A stretch of 5,826 bases of DNA, from NCBI GenBank assembly GCA_013205525.1, contig JABMMR010000205.1, positions 1-5,826 on the forward strand, read 5' to 3'. Under the pieces are notes generated by a model that was not told the DNA's origin, did not search any database, and was given only the letters and a program-made list of their open reading frames with translations. The position numbers and the translations under genes were made by a program. This document shows positions 1-5,626 of this stretch, in pieces. This DNA is from Burkholderiales bacterium. Its GTDB lineage: Bacteria; Pseudomonadota; Gammaproteobacteria; Burkholderiales; Burkholderiaceae_C. Every line of letters starts with the position of its first letter. Positions within the stretch are counted from its first letter, which is position 1.

Positions 1-1443
1 GAGGCGCAGCGCATCCGTTTGGCTTCTCAAATTGGCTCGGGTTTGACCGGCGTGATGTATGTGCTGGACGAGCCCAGCATCGGTTTGCACCAGCGTGACA
101 ACGACCGCTTGATAGACACCTTGAAACACCTGCGCGACATCGGCAACAGCGTGTTGGTGGTCGAGCACGACGAGGACATGATTCGCGCCAGCGACCATTG
201 CATCGACATGGGGCCAGGCGCTGGCGTGCACGGCGGGCGGGTGATGGCCCAAGGCACGGCCGCTGAAATAGAGGCCAACCCGAACTCGCTGACGGGTCGC
301 TATATGTCGGGCGCTTTGCACATTGCCGTGCCTGCCAAGCGTCGCCCATGGCTGCAGCAGCATAGCCGCACGGTGACGGCTTCAGCGCCTGCCACCAATG
401 TGTTTGGCAGTTTGCCACCCAGCGTGCTGCACAGCTCGGCCAAGCAGTCCATCACCATCGTGGGTGCGAGCGGCCACAATTTGCAACAAGTCACTGCCGA
501 GTTTCCTATTGGCTTGTTCACCTGCGTGACCGGCGTTTCGGGCTCGGGCAAATCCACCTTGGTCAACGACACCTTGTATGCGGCAGCGGCCAAGCAAATC
601 CACCGCGCCCATGAAGAACCGGCGGCGCACCAAGACATCTTGGGTTTGTACAACGTCGATAAAGTGATCAATGTCGATCAGTCACCGATTGGACGTACCC
701 CGCGCTCCAACCCCGCTACCTACACCGGCTTGTTCACGCCATTGCGCGAATTGCTCGCCGAAGTGCCCATGGCGCGAGAACGCGGCTATGGTGCGGGACG
801 CTTTTCATTCAATGTGGCGGGTGGTCGTTGCGAGGCCTGCCAAGGCGACGGCATGGTGAAAGTGGAAATGCACTTTTTGCCGGATGTTTATGTGCCTTGC
901 GATGTTTGCCATGGACAACGCTATAACCGCGAGACTTTGGAGGTGCTTTACAAAGGCCACAACATCGCGCAGATTTTGCACATGACGGTGGAAGACGCTT
1001 TGGCGTTTTTGGGCGCGGTGCCGGCTTTGGCGCGCAAGCTGCAAACCTTGATGGACGTGGGTTTGGGCTATATCCGCTTGGGCCAAGCGGCCACCACCTT
1101 GTCGGGCGGTGAGGCGCAGCGGGTGAAATTGGCGCTGGAGTTGTCCAAGCGCGACACGGGTCGCACGCTTTACATCTTGGATGAGCCCACCACCGGCCTG
1201 CACTTTGCTGATATTGATTTGCTGCTCAAAGTCTTGCACCAGTTGGTCGATGCTGGCAACACCATCGTCGTGATTGAGCACAATATGGATGTGATCAAAA
1301 CCGCCGATTGGGTGATAGACATGGGGCCTGAAGGCGGCAGCGGCGGTGGCCAGGTGGTGGCTGCCGGCACACCCGAAGACGTGGCCGCCAACCCGCACAG
1401 CATGACTGGGCGATATTTAAAGCGCTTGCTCGCTAAGCTCTAG
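1..1443 (+). CDS. uvrA: UvrA, excinuclease ABC subunit A (C-terminal half, 5' end outside window)
   Basis: UvrA is the damage-recognition ATPase of nucleotide excision repair; as a dimer it loads UvrB on lesions in the cytoplasm. The frame is open from base 1, so the TTG at 19 is an internal Leu codon, not a start. 480 residues are present, against roughly 940 for a full protein. Counting codons from base 1, the piece opens inside the first ABC signature ([12 protein letters not shown] without its first two residues). Next come Walker B LDEPS (22-26) and its His-loop H56. The second ATPase has Walker [10 protein letters not shown] (178-186), a zinc finger C277-x2-C280-x19-C300-x2-C303, signature LSGGEAQ (367-373), Walker B ILDEP (392-396) with catalytic Glu395, and H427. 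All key residues are intact. The linker at about codons 116-150 is some 25 residues longer than in E. coli UvrA as I remember it. The 3' end overlaps the convergent regulator gene by 27 bases. Confidence 0.98.
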   Translation, partial: EAQRIRLASQIGSGLTGVMYVLDEPSIGLHQRDNDRLIDTLKHLRDIGNSVLVVEHDEDMIRASDHCIDMGPGAGVHGGRVMAQGTAAEIEANPNSLTGRYMSGALHIAVPAKRRPWLQQHSRTVTASAPATNVFGSLPPSVLHSSAKQSITIVGASGHNLQQVTAEFPIGLFTCVTGVSGSGKSTLVNDTLYAAAAKQIHRAHEEPAAHQDILGLYNVDKVINVDQSPIGRTPRSNPATYTGLFTPLRELLAEVPMARERGYGAGRFSFNVAGGRCEACQGDGMVKVEMHFLPDVYVPCDVCHGQRYNRETLEVLYKGHNIAQILHMTVEDALAFLGAVPALARKLQTLMDVGLGYIRLGQAATTLSGGEAQRVKLALELSKRDTGRTLYILDEPTTGLHFADIDLLLKVLHQLVDAGNTIVVIEHNMDVIKTADWVIDMGPEGGSGGGQVVAAGTPEDVAANPHSMTGRYLKRLLAKL

Positions 1444-1803
1444 AGCCTCTTGGGATAGAGTCAGCTTTGCAGCCTGTGCCATCGCAAAAGCCAGCTCATC
1501 AAAAATCTTCATTGCAGAGGCGGTGGGAACCAAAAACTTGGTGCGCCGGTTACCCGCGTCGTAAGTCAGTTCGATCATGCCGGCATCAAGTAAATCATTG
1601 ATTTTTCTATGGTTTTTCGCGGGTGAGCCAATACGACGCATCTGCATGGCTTGCGACACATTCAAGGGCGCTCCATTTTGCTTGGCAACGATCACGGCCA
1701 TCAACAGAGACTTAGCATCGTTGTCAGGCAACACTGGATAGTGCGTTTCTTCGATCCTGCTCATGCTCTCGAAAAAATTGGCAAGACACTCTCTTTTTTT
1801 CAT
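1417..1803 (-). CDS. Small winged-helix (MarR-like) DNA-binding protein, function unknown
   Basis: This 128-residue protein is probably a cytoplasmic transcriptional regulator; I do not recognise a named family member. Its pattern fits a winged helix: helix 1 at about 27-42, a helix-turn-helix at about 47-74 whose recognition helix contains [19 protein letters not shown] (59-77), then a basic wing (about 78-93, [11 protein letters not shown]) and a C-terminal helix (94-113). The stretch GSPA-x2-HR-x6-DAGMI resembles MarR-type proteins that I recall from Burkholderiales. The ATG at 1801-1803 has only an A-rich leader and no good Shine-Dalgarno, so Met14 is a possible later start. GC is about 49% by hand count, clearly below uvrA and pyrF, and an AT-rich spacer lies upstream, which suggests a different origin. 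It is in tandem with pyrF, 135 bases away, and its last codons lie antisense to the end of uvrA. Its target is unknown; autoregulation is plausible. Confidence 0.82.
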   Translation of the reverse strand: MKKRECLANFFESMSRIEETHYPVLPDNDAKSLLMAVIVAKQNGAPLNVSQAMQMRRIGSPAKNHRKINDLLDAGMIELTYDAGNRRTKFLVPTASAMKIFDELAFAMAQAAKLTLSQEALELSEQAL

Positions 1804-1848
1804 AACTTTTCGCTTTTAGGAACACAAACAATACAATAAAAAAAAAAT

Positions 1849-1876
1849 AGTGTATTAACCTGTCATAGACATACAA
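1849..1876 (-). promoter_or_regulatory. Possible sigma70-type promoter for the winged-helix gene
   Basis: On the minus strand, TTGTAT (1876-1871) and TACACT (1854-1849) are separated by 16 bases and lie 46-73 bases before the ATG at 1803. They match the -35 and -10 consensus at three and four of six positions. The surrounding 25% GC means that such matches arise easily by chance. A start about seven bases after the -10 would fall inside a run of ten T residues (1847-1838). Confidence 0.3.
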
Positions 1877-1877
1877 T
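1849..1877. repeat. Imperfect inverted repeat over the putative promoter, candidate operator
   Basis: AGTGTAT (1849-1855) and ATACAAT (1871-1877) are inverted copies matching at six of seven positions, separated by 15 bases. They cover the proposed -10 and -35 hexamers. Between them lies a short perfect inverted repeat, TGTC-ATA-GACA (1861-1871). ATACAAT also recurs as a direct repeat at 1831-1837, exactly 40 bases from the copy at 1871. A MarR-like protein could bind such a site to repress its own gene. This is inferred from position and symmetry only; AT-rich DNA yields short repeats easily. Confidence 0.28.
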
Positions 1878-1938
1878 TTTTCTGATAAAAGTCATTAAAA
1901 AACTAAGGCTATAGAAAAGAGTTTGTTTATCAAGCAGC

Positions 1939-2760
1939 TCAGTGGATGGGCTGCAACTGTAAACGCAGGGCCTGTGCCGCAAGCCTTGCCGCGTCTGCAA
2001 AATCGGGGCCTTGGGAGGCATACAAGAGCGCCCGTGAGGCATTCACGATGATGGGGCTGTTCACCCGCCAGCCAGCTTTGACCGTGGCTTGGGCGTCGCC
2101 GCCTTGTGTGCCCACGCCTGGGATCAGCAAAGGCAGGTTGGGCGCAATTTCACGCACCCGCGCGATTTCTTCGGGGTAGGTGGCACCCACCACCAAGCCC
2201 AGTTGGCCATTGAGATTCCAAGGCCCTTGCGCCAATTGCGCGATGTGTTCAAACAAACGCGGCTGGCCTGGCAGGTCGGCCAAGCGCTGGTTTTGTAAAT
2301 CGTCCCCGCCAGGGTTGGAGGTACGGCAGAGTAAAAAAGCACCTTTGCCGTGGTATTTCAAATAGGGGGCGAGTGAATCGAAACCCATGAAAGGCGACAA
2401 AGTCACGGCATCTGCGCCATAGCGCTCGAACGCTTCAATCGCATACTGCTCGGCGGTGCTGCCAATGTCGCCACGCTTGGCGTCCAAAATAACCGGTACA
2501 TGGGGGGCGGTTCGGCGCATATGGGCAACCAGCCGCTCGAGCTGCGCCTCAGCGCGGTGCGCGGCAAAGTAGGCAATTTGGGGCTTGAAGGCGCACACCA
2601 AGTCGTGGGTGGCGTCGACGATGGCTGCACAAAAATCGTAAATATGCGCCGCATCTTTCCCTAGGCTGGAGGGAAATTTGCGCGGCTCAGGGTCGAGTCC
2701 GACGCACAGCAAAGATTGCTGCGCAAGGCTTGCGTGGGCGAGCTGTTCCAAAAAAGTCAT
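1939..2760 (-). CDS. pyrF: Orotidine 5'-phosphate decarboxylase, type 2 (PyrF)
   Basis: PyrF decarboxylates OMP to UMP, the last step of de novo pyrimidine synthesis, in the cytoplasm. The 273-residue length fits the longer type 2 subfamily rather than the E. coli-type enzyme of about 245. Visible marks are GLDP (21-24), the FKP segment with K59, the catalytic DAKRGD (D93, K95, D98), the RTSNPGG segment from R146 and VGATYP (191-196). The phosphate-binding stretch [11 protein letters not shown] (212-222) and NASR (240-243) follow. All expected active-site residues are present. The ATG at 2758-2760 gives the family's usual N-terminus just before SLLCVGLDP. No good Shine-Dalgarno precedes it; a -10-like TACAAT lies only six bases upstream. 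The gene is divergent from the EamA transporter across 40 bases. No clear terminator follows, so read-through toward the winged-helix gene is possible. Confidence 0.97.
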   Translation of the reverse strand: MTFLEQLAHASLAQQSLLCVGLDPEPRKFPSSLGKDAAHIYDFCAAIVDATHDLVCAFKPQIAYFAAHRAEAQLERLVAHMRRTAPHVPVILDAKRGDIGSTAEQYAIEAFERYGADAVTLSPFMGFDSLAPYLKYHGKGAFLLCRTSNPGGDDLQNQRLADLPGQPRLFEHIAQLAQGPWNLNGQLGLVVGATYPEEIARVREIAPNLPLLIPGVGTQGGDAQATVKAGWRVNSPIIVNASRALLYASQGPDFADAARLAAQALRLQLQPIH

Positions 2761-2766
2761 GGCCCC

Positions 2767-2772
2767 ATTGTA
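2767..2772 (-). promoter_or_regulatory. Possible -10 element for pyrF
   Basis: TACAAT on the minus strand matches the TATAAT consensus at five of six positions and ends six bases before the pyrF ATG. Used as a -10, it would start transcription at or next to the A of the start codon, giving a nearly leaderless mRNA. That fits the lack of a Shine-Dalgarno. No good -35 is seen at 16-19 bases upstream; the best is TTCATG at 2797-2792. A single hexamer is weak evidence. Confidence 0.25.
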
Positions 2773-2800
2773 GAAACTGTGCAGGCGTTAGCATGAAGAC

Positions 2801-3694
2801 ATGTCTAAACTTTCTCGCCAACACCTGCTGATGCTGGTTTTCCTCACCCTGGTGTGGGGCAGCAACTGGCCGGTGATGAAGATGGGCGTGAGCGGCTACC
2901 CGCCCTTGACCTTTCGCACATGGTGCCTGCTTTTTGGTTGGCCGGTGATTGGTTTGGTGTTGTGGCGCATGAAAGTGCCGTTTTATGTGCCCAAAACCCA
3001 ATGGCGCGAGGTGTTGAGCTTGGCATTTTTCAATATGTTCATGTGGTACGGCTTGGTCATCGTCGCCTTGGCCTCGCTTTCCAGTGGTCGCGCCGCCATC
3101 TTGGGTTACACCATGCCGATTTTTTCAGCGCTGTGGGGCGTGCTCTTGTTTCACACACCCCTCAGACTGCGCGGGTGGCTGGGCGTGGCCAGTGCAGCGC
3201 TGGCCGCCCTGTTGCTCTTGTGGCATGAGGTCAGCGCCTTGAGCGGTCACCCCTTGGGCGTGTTGCTGATGTTGCTGGCCGCCGCCTCATGGGGATACGG
3301 CACCCAGCGCATGCGCCACACCACGGCGACGGTGGCGACGCTCACGCTGGCGTTTTGGATGACCGGCTTGACCACCTTGGTGATGTGCGTGCTGTCGTGG
3401 GTGTTCGAACCCACGCCCTGGGCCATGCCCAGTGAGCGGGTCTGGTGGGCGATTGCCTATAACGCGGTGTGCGTGTTTGGTTTTGCACAGCCGGCTTGGT
3501 TGATTCTGGCGCGCAATTTACCCCCACTGGCCTCCACCCTGAGCGTGATGTTCATCCCCGTGCTCGGCGCGTTCAGCGGCGCGTGGTGGTTGGGTGAACA
3601 ACTGCATTGGCAAGACATGCTGGCCGTTCTGCTGATTGTGTTGGCGATTGCCTCGGTGTTATGGCCGGCGCGTGAGGCTGTGCGCCAAGCATAA
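2801..3694 (+). CDS. EamA-family DMT superfamily transporter (complete)
   Basis: This 297-residue inner-membrane protein has the length and pattern of the drug/metabolite transporter superfamily: two EamA repeats of five helices each. Helices can be read at about 8-28, 36-55, 70-90, 97-117, 124-141, 151-170, 178-200, 213-235, 243-264 and 272-289. Typical marks are the first-helix LVWGSNWPVMK (17-27) and, in the second repeat, LASTLSVMFIPVLGAFSGAW (243-262) followed by WLGEQL (263-268). The substrate cannot be told from sequence; relatives export metabolites, amino acids or drugs. ATG at 2801 is chosen because it starts just before helix 1; the ATG at 2793 is out of frame. The leader offers only GAAG close to the start. 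The last 36 bases overlap the convergent glycosylase gene. A second EamA gene lies at the right edge, on the opposite strand. Confidence 0.93.
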   Translation: MSKLSRQHLLMLVFLTLVWGSNWPVMKMGVSGYPPLTFRTWCLLFGWPVIGLVLWRMKVPFYVPKTQWREVLSLAFFNMFMWYGLVIVALASLSSGRAAILGYTMPIFSALWGVLLFHTPLRLRGWLGVASAALAALLLLWHEVSALSGHPLGVLLMLLAAASWGYGTQRMRHTTATVATLTLAFWMTGLTTLVMCVLSWVFEPTPWAMPSERVWWAIAYNAVCVFGFAQPAWLILARNLPPLASTLSVMFIPVLGAFSGAWWLGEQLHWQDMLAVLLIVLAIASVLWPAREAVRQA

Positions 3695-4408
3695 ATCGTC
3701 CCAGGCCTTGGCCTTGTCTTTGGGCGCGTGCAGCAGCGACTTGGGGTGGTAAGTCACCACCAGCGGCGTATCTGCAAAGCGATGCACCTGAGAACGCAGT
3801 TTGCCCAGCGGCAAAGCCGCGGCCTCAACGGAGGTAGCCGACAACACACTTTGCACCGCCCAGCGGCCCATGGCCACAATCACTTGGGGTTTAAGCAACT
3901 TCACTTGGAGCTCAAGATAGCTTCGGCAGGGTTGCAACTCTTCGGGCAGCGGATTGCGTGTTTCTGGCACCCGGCATTTGAGCACCGGAGCTAAGGTTAC
4001 ATGTGCGTGCGCGCTGGCGGCTTGGCGCGACAAGCCCAGTGCTTGCAGCATGCCTTGCAGCAACTCACCCTCAGCATGCAAAAACAACTCGCCGGCGCTC
4101 TCTTCTTCTGCGCTGGGTGGGTCGGTGATGATCAGCCAATCGGTGCGTGCAGGCGTGGCCAAGGGGTTACCGAAGGCAAACATGCTGCGTTGACGCGTTC
4201 CGCACAAGCCGCAGGCTTGGCAGCTGGCAGCAGCTTGTTGCAAAGCGGGCCAATCCATGTCGGCCAGTCCTGCAGGCAGGGCTTTGAGCAACACACTTTG
4301 CGCTACAGGGGCTGCAGCCGCAGTGGGGGGGGTGGCAGCGGGCATCCACACCCGCACACCCATAGCGGCCAACATGGCGCGATGACGGGCGTCCAGTGAA
4401 AGCGTCAT
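3659..4408 (-). CDS. Uracil-DNA glycosylase family 4-like protein with degenerate active-site motifs
   Basis: Family 4 enzymes are iron-sulfur base-excision repair glycosylases that remove uracil from DNA. This 249-residue protein keeps what look like the four cluster cysteines, C63-x2-C66 and C145-x15-C161, with the same pair spacings I recall for the Thermus enzyme. It also keeps a late YHP motif (H221) and an NPLPEE stretch (152-157). The usual GEAPGxxED motif is replaced by TDPPSAEEE (95-103), and the Asn positions normally seen around KCRPPxNR are Ala/Pro and Thr here (140-151). Activity on uracil is therefore uncertain. The first 50 residues hold an Ala/Pro-rich linker after the start MTLSLDARHRAMLAAMGVRVW. 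A GAGGA ribosome site overlaps the rimI stop, so translation is probably coupled. The gene's 3' end overlaps the EamA gene by 36 bases. Divergent relatives seem common in Comamonadaceae, from memory. Confidence 0.85.
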   Translation of the reverse strand: MTLSLDARHRAMLAAMGVRVWMPAATPPTAAAAPVAQSVLLKALPAGLADMDWPALQQAAASCQACGLCGTRQRSMFAFGNPLATPARTDWLIITDPPSAEEESAGELFLHAEGELLQGMLQALGLSRQAASAHAHVTLAPVLKCRVPETRNPLPEELQPCRSYLELQVKLLKPQVIVAMGRWAVQSVLSATSVEAAALPLGKLRSQVHRFADTPLVVTYHPKSLLHAPKDKAKAWDDLCLAHSLTRRP

Positions 4409-4415
4409 GGCGAAG

Positions 4416-4420
4416 TCCTC
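4416..4420 (-). promoter_or_regulatory. Shine-Dalgarno of the glycosylase gene, overlapping the rimI stop
   Basis: GAGGA on the minus strand sits eight bases before the ATG at 4408 and shares two bases with the rimI TGA stop (4421-4419). This is the clearest ribosome binding site in the window. It fixes the glycosylase start and suggests that ribosomes ending rimI re-initiate here. Confidence 0.7.
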
Positions 4421-4904
4421 ACCACTGCAAGCCCATGATCACTGCGTCTTCGCGTTGGTTCAAAGCCAAGGGATAGTAATTTTTTCGCTCACCTTGGTGC
4501 TCAAAGCCCAGCGTTTGGTACAAGGCGATGGCAGCTCGGTTACTGGCGCGAACTTCCAGCCAAATCGCATGCACGCCGCGCTCGCGGGACCAATCAATGA
4601 GGGTTTGCAGCATATGGTTGCCCCAGCCGCGACGCTGAAAGCCGGGCGCTACGGTAATGTTGAGCAAATGCAGCTCATCAGCGCCGCGCATGGCCACCAA
4701 ATAACCGAGCAAATGTTCGTCTTGAAACCATACCGGCATGTGGTAGGCCGAAGCGATGGAGTCAATAAAATTCCCCTGCGTCCAAGGATGCGAGTAGGCG
4801 CTTTGTTCCACATGCAATACGCCAGGCAGGTGCAAAGTCGTCATTGCCACGGGTTGTACGCTGGCAAACGCGGGGGCAGAGAAAAAAGGCAGATTCAAGC
4901 GCAT
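4419..4904 (-). CDS. rimI: RimI-like N-terminal protein acetyltransferase (GNAT)
   Basis: RimI acetylates the N-terminal alanine of ribosomal protein S18, and in some bacteria other N-termini, using acetyl-CoA in the cytoplasm. The 161-residue protein shows the GNAT fold: substrate-side AYSHPWTQGNF (36-46), the strand LHLLNITV (78-85), the acetyl-CoA loop QRRGWG (90-95), then LEVRASNRAAIALY (116-129) and the C-terminal ending REDAVIM (151-157). E117 and Y129 are twelve residues apart, like the catalytic Glu103 and Tyr115 of enterobacterial RimI. E. coli RimI is 148 residues; the extra length is at the N-terminus. Met21 (4844-4842) is a possible alternative start, since neither site has a good Shine-Dalgarno. 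The gene begins 14 bases after tsaB and ends 10 before the glycosylase, inside one operon. The tsaB-rimI pairing is widespread in bacteria and supports the assignment. Confidence 0.93.
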   Translation of the reverse strand: MRLNLPFFSAPAFASVQPVAMTTLHLPGVLHVEQSAYSHPWTQGNFIDSIASAYHMPVWFQDEHLLGYLVAMRGADELHLLNITVAPGFQRRGWGNHMLQTLIDWSRERGVHAIWLEVRASNRAAIALYQTLGFEHQGERKNYYPLALNQREDAVIMGLQW

Positions 4905-4918
4905 AGTGGATGCACAGT

Positions 4919-5626
4919 TTAGGGGGTCTGCACCGGCTTGTGGGCAGCGCGCTCGGCGCTGGTCAAAGCGACCTTGTCACGCACATAAAGCGGCAGCGCA
5001 TCGGCTGGCGCCACGGCTTCGCCGCGCGCCCAAGCCAACTCAGCTAAATCCAGCAAAGCTGAAGCTTGAGGCCAAGCATCTACTGCCATGCCGCCTTGGT
5101 TCAAACAAAATGAAAAAGCCTCGGCATACAGTGCGTGTGCATTGCTGGCCAAAGCAAAACCTTGGTCCCGCCAAGAAGCGGGTATTTTTAAAACATCGGG
5201 CTGGCTCAAGCTGGGGGGCAGCAAACAGCGCCAACCCTCAGTGCTGTGTTCATAAGCTGCAACATACACCTGACCCATGCGCGCATCCAGCACGCTCAAC
5301 ACCCTAGGCGAGAGCGAACCAGTGGTTTGTGCCAACAGCGCCAAGCTGTCTATGGGCAGGACGGGCAAATGTGCGCCCAAGGCCAGACCTTGGGCGACCG
5401 CGCAGGCGGTGCGCAAGCCGGTGAAGGCGCCGGGGCCGCGACCGAAAGCAATCGCATCTAAGTCAGTCAGTTGCAGTTGTGCACTTGCCAGCAAAGCCAT
5501 GATGGAGGGGATCAGTGTGGCCGAAGCTTTGGCGCCGCCCTCGCCGGCGTGTTGCCAGCGTTGGCTGCCGTGGCTCAAGGCCACAGACAGGCGATCGGTG
5601 CTGCAATCAATGGCCAAGAATTTCAT
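4919..5626 (-). CDS. tsaB: TsaB, tRNA t6A37 threonylcarbamoyl transferase complex subunit
   Basis: TsaB (YeaZ) is the catalytically inactive ASKHA-fold partner that supports TsaD, with TsaE, in adding threonylcarbamoyl to A37 of ANN-decoding tRNAs. The length of 235 residues is close to the 231 of E. coli. Family marks are the N-terminal LAIDCSTDRLSVAL (4-17, with Cys where Thr is common), GRGPGAFTGLRTACAVAQGLA (62-82), the region around IDSLALLAQ (92-100), LDARMGQVY (113-121) and the C-terminal LYVRDKVAL (213-221). The HxxG-type metal motifs of TsaD are absent, as expected for TsaB. ATG at 5626-5624 overlaps the stop of the upstream EamA gene in an ATGA, and no Shine-Dalgarno is visible, so coupled translation is likely. 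rimI follows after 14 bases. An essential role is expected from the family. Confidence 0.97.
   Translation of the reverse strand: MKFLAIDCSTDRLSVALSHGSQRWQHAGEGGAKASATLIPSIMALLASAQLQLTDLDAIAFGRGPGAFTGLRTACAVAQGLALGAHLPVLPIDSLALLAQTTGSLSPRVLSVLDARMGQVYVAAYEHSTEGWRCLLPPSLSQPDVLKIPASWRDQGFALASNAHALYAEAFSFCLNQGGMAVDAWPQASALLDLAELAWARGEAVAPADALPLYVRDKVALTSAERAAHKPVQTP

Larger units (their letters stand above)
1804..1938. other. AT-rich intergenic spacer between pyrF and the winged-helix gene
   Basis: These 135 bases are about 25% GC (hand count over 1801-1920: 30 of 120), a sharp drop from the GC-rich flanks. They contain the putative promoter and repeats described separately and a run of ten A residues at 1838-1847. 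I find no credible open reading frame, tRNA-like fold or intrinsic terminator. Low GC here could reflect the regulatory region of an acquired gene. Confidence 0.75.

Noticed and set aside
1..1121. Direct repeat GAGGCGCAGCG at 1-11 and 1111-1121
   Set aside because: It encodes the same EAQR part of the two ABC signatures of UvrA, which comes from the ancient internal duplication of the protein.
805..1398. Long open frame on the strand opposite uvrA (197 codons)
   Set aside because: It is a mirror of a strongly conserved UvrA coding region. Its translation is rich in His and Gln with no recognisable domain, a typical GC-rich shadow frame.
1437..1446. Perfect palindrome GCTCTAGAGC across the uvrA stop codon
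   Set aside because: Ten bases without loop or T tract; no reason to call it a terminator or binding site.
1838..1847. T10 on the minus strand as the tail of an intrinsic terminator for pyrF
   Set aside because: No GC-rich stem-loop precedes it; the bases before it are AT-rich and look more like a promoter.
1934..1954. Inverted repeat GCAGCTC / GGGCTGC over the pyrF stop, as a pyrF terminator
   Set aside because: On the transcribed strand the stem has only five solid pairs, then an A/C mismatch. It is followed by mixed sequence rather than a T run.
3728..4399. Several plus-strand open frames opposite the glycosylase gene
   Set aside because: The minus-strand product has the Fe-S cysteine pattern and a clear ribosome site; the plus frames show no domain and no start signals.
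4407..4922. Open frame of 171 codons opposite rimI
   Set aside because: It lies fully antisense to a clear GNAT gene and has no family features; the overlap with conserved RimI motifs explains its openness.
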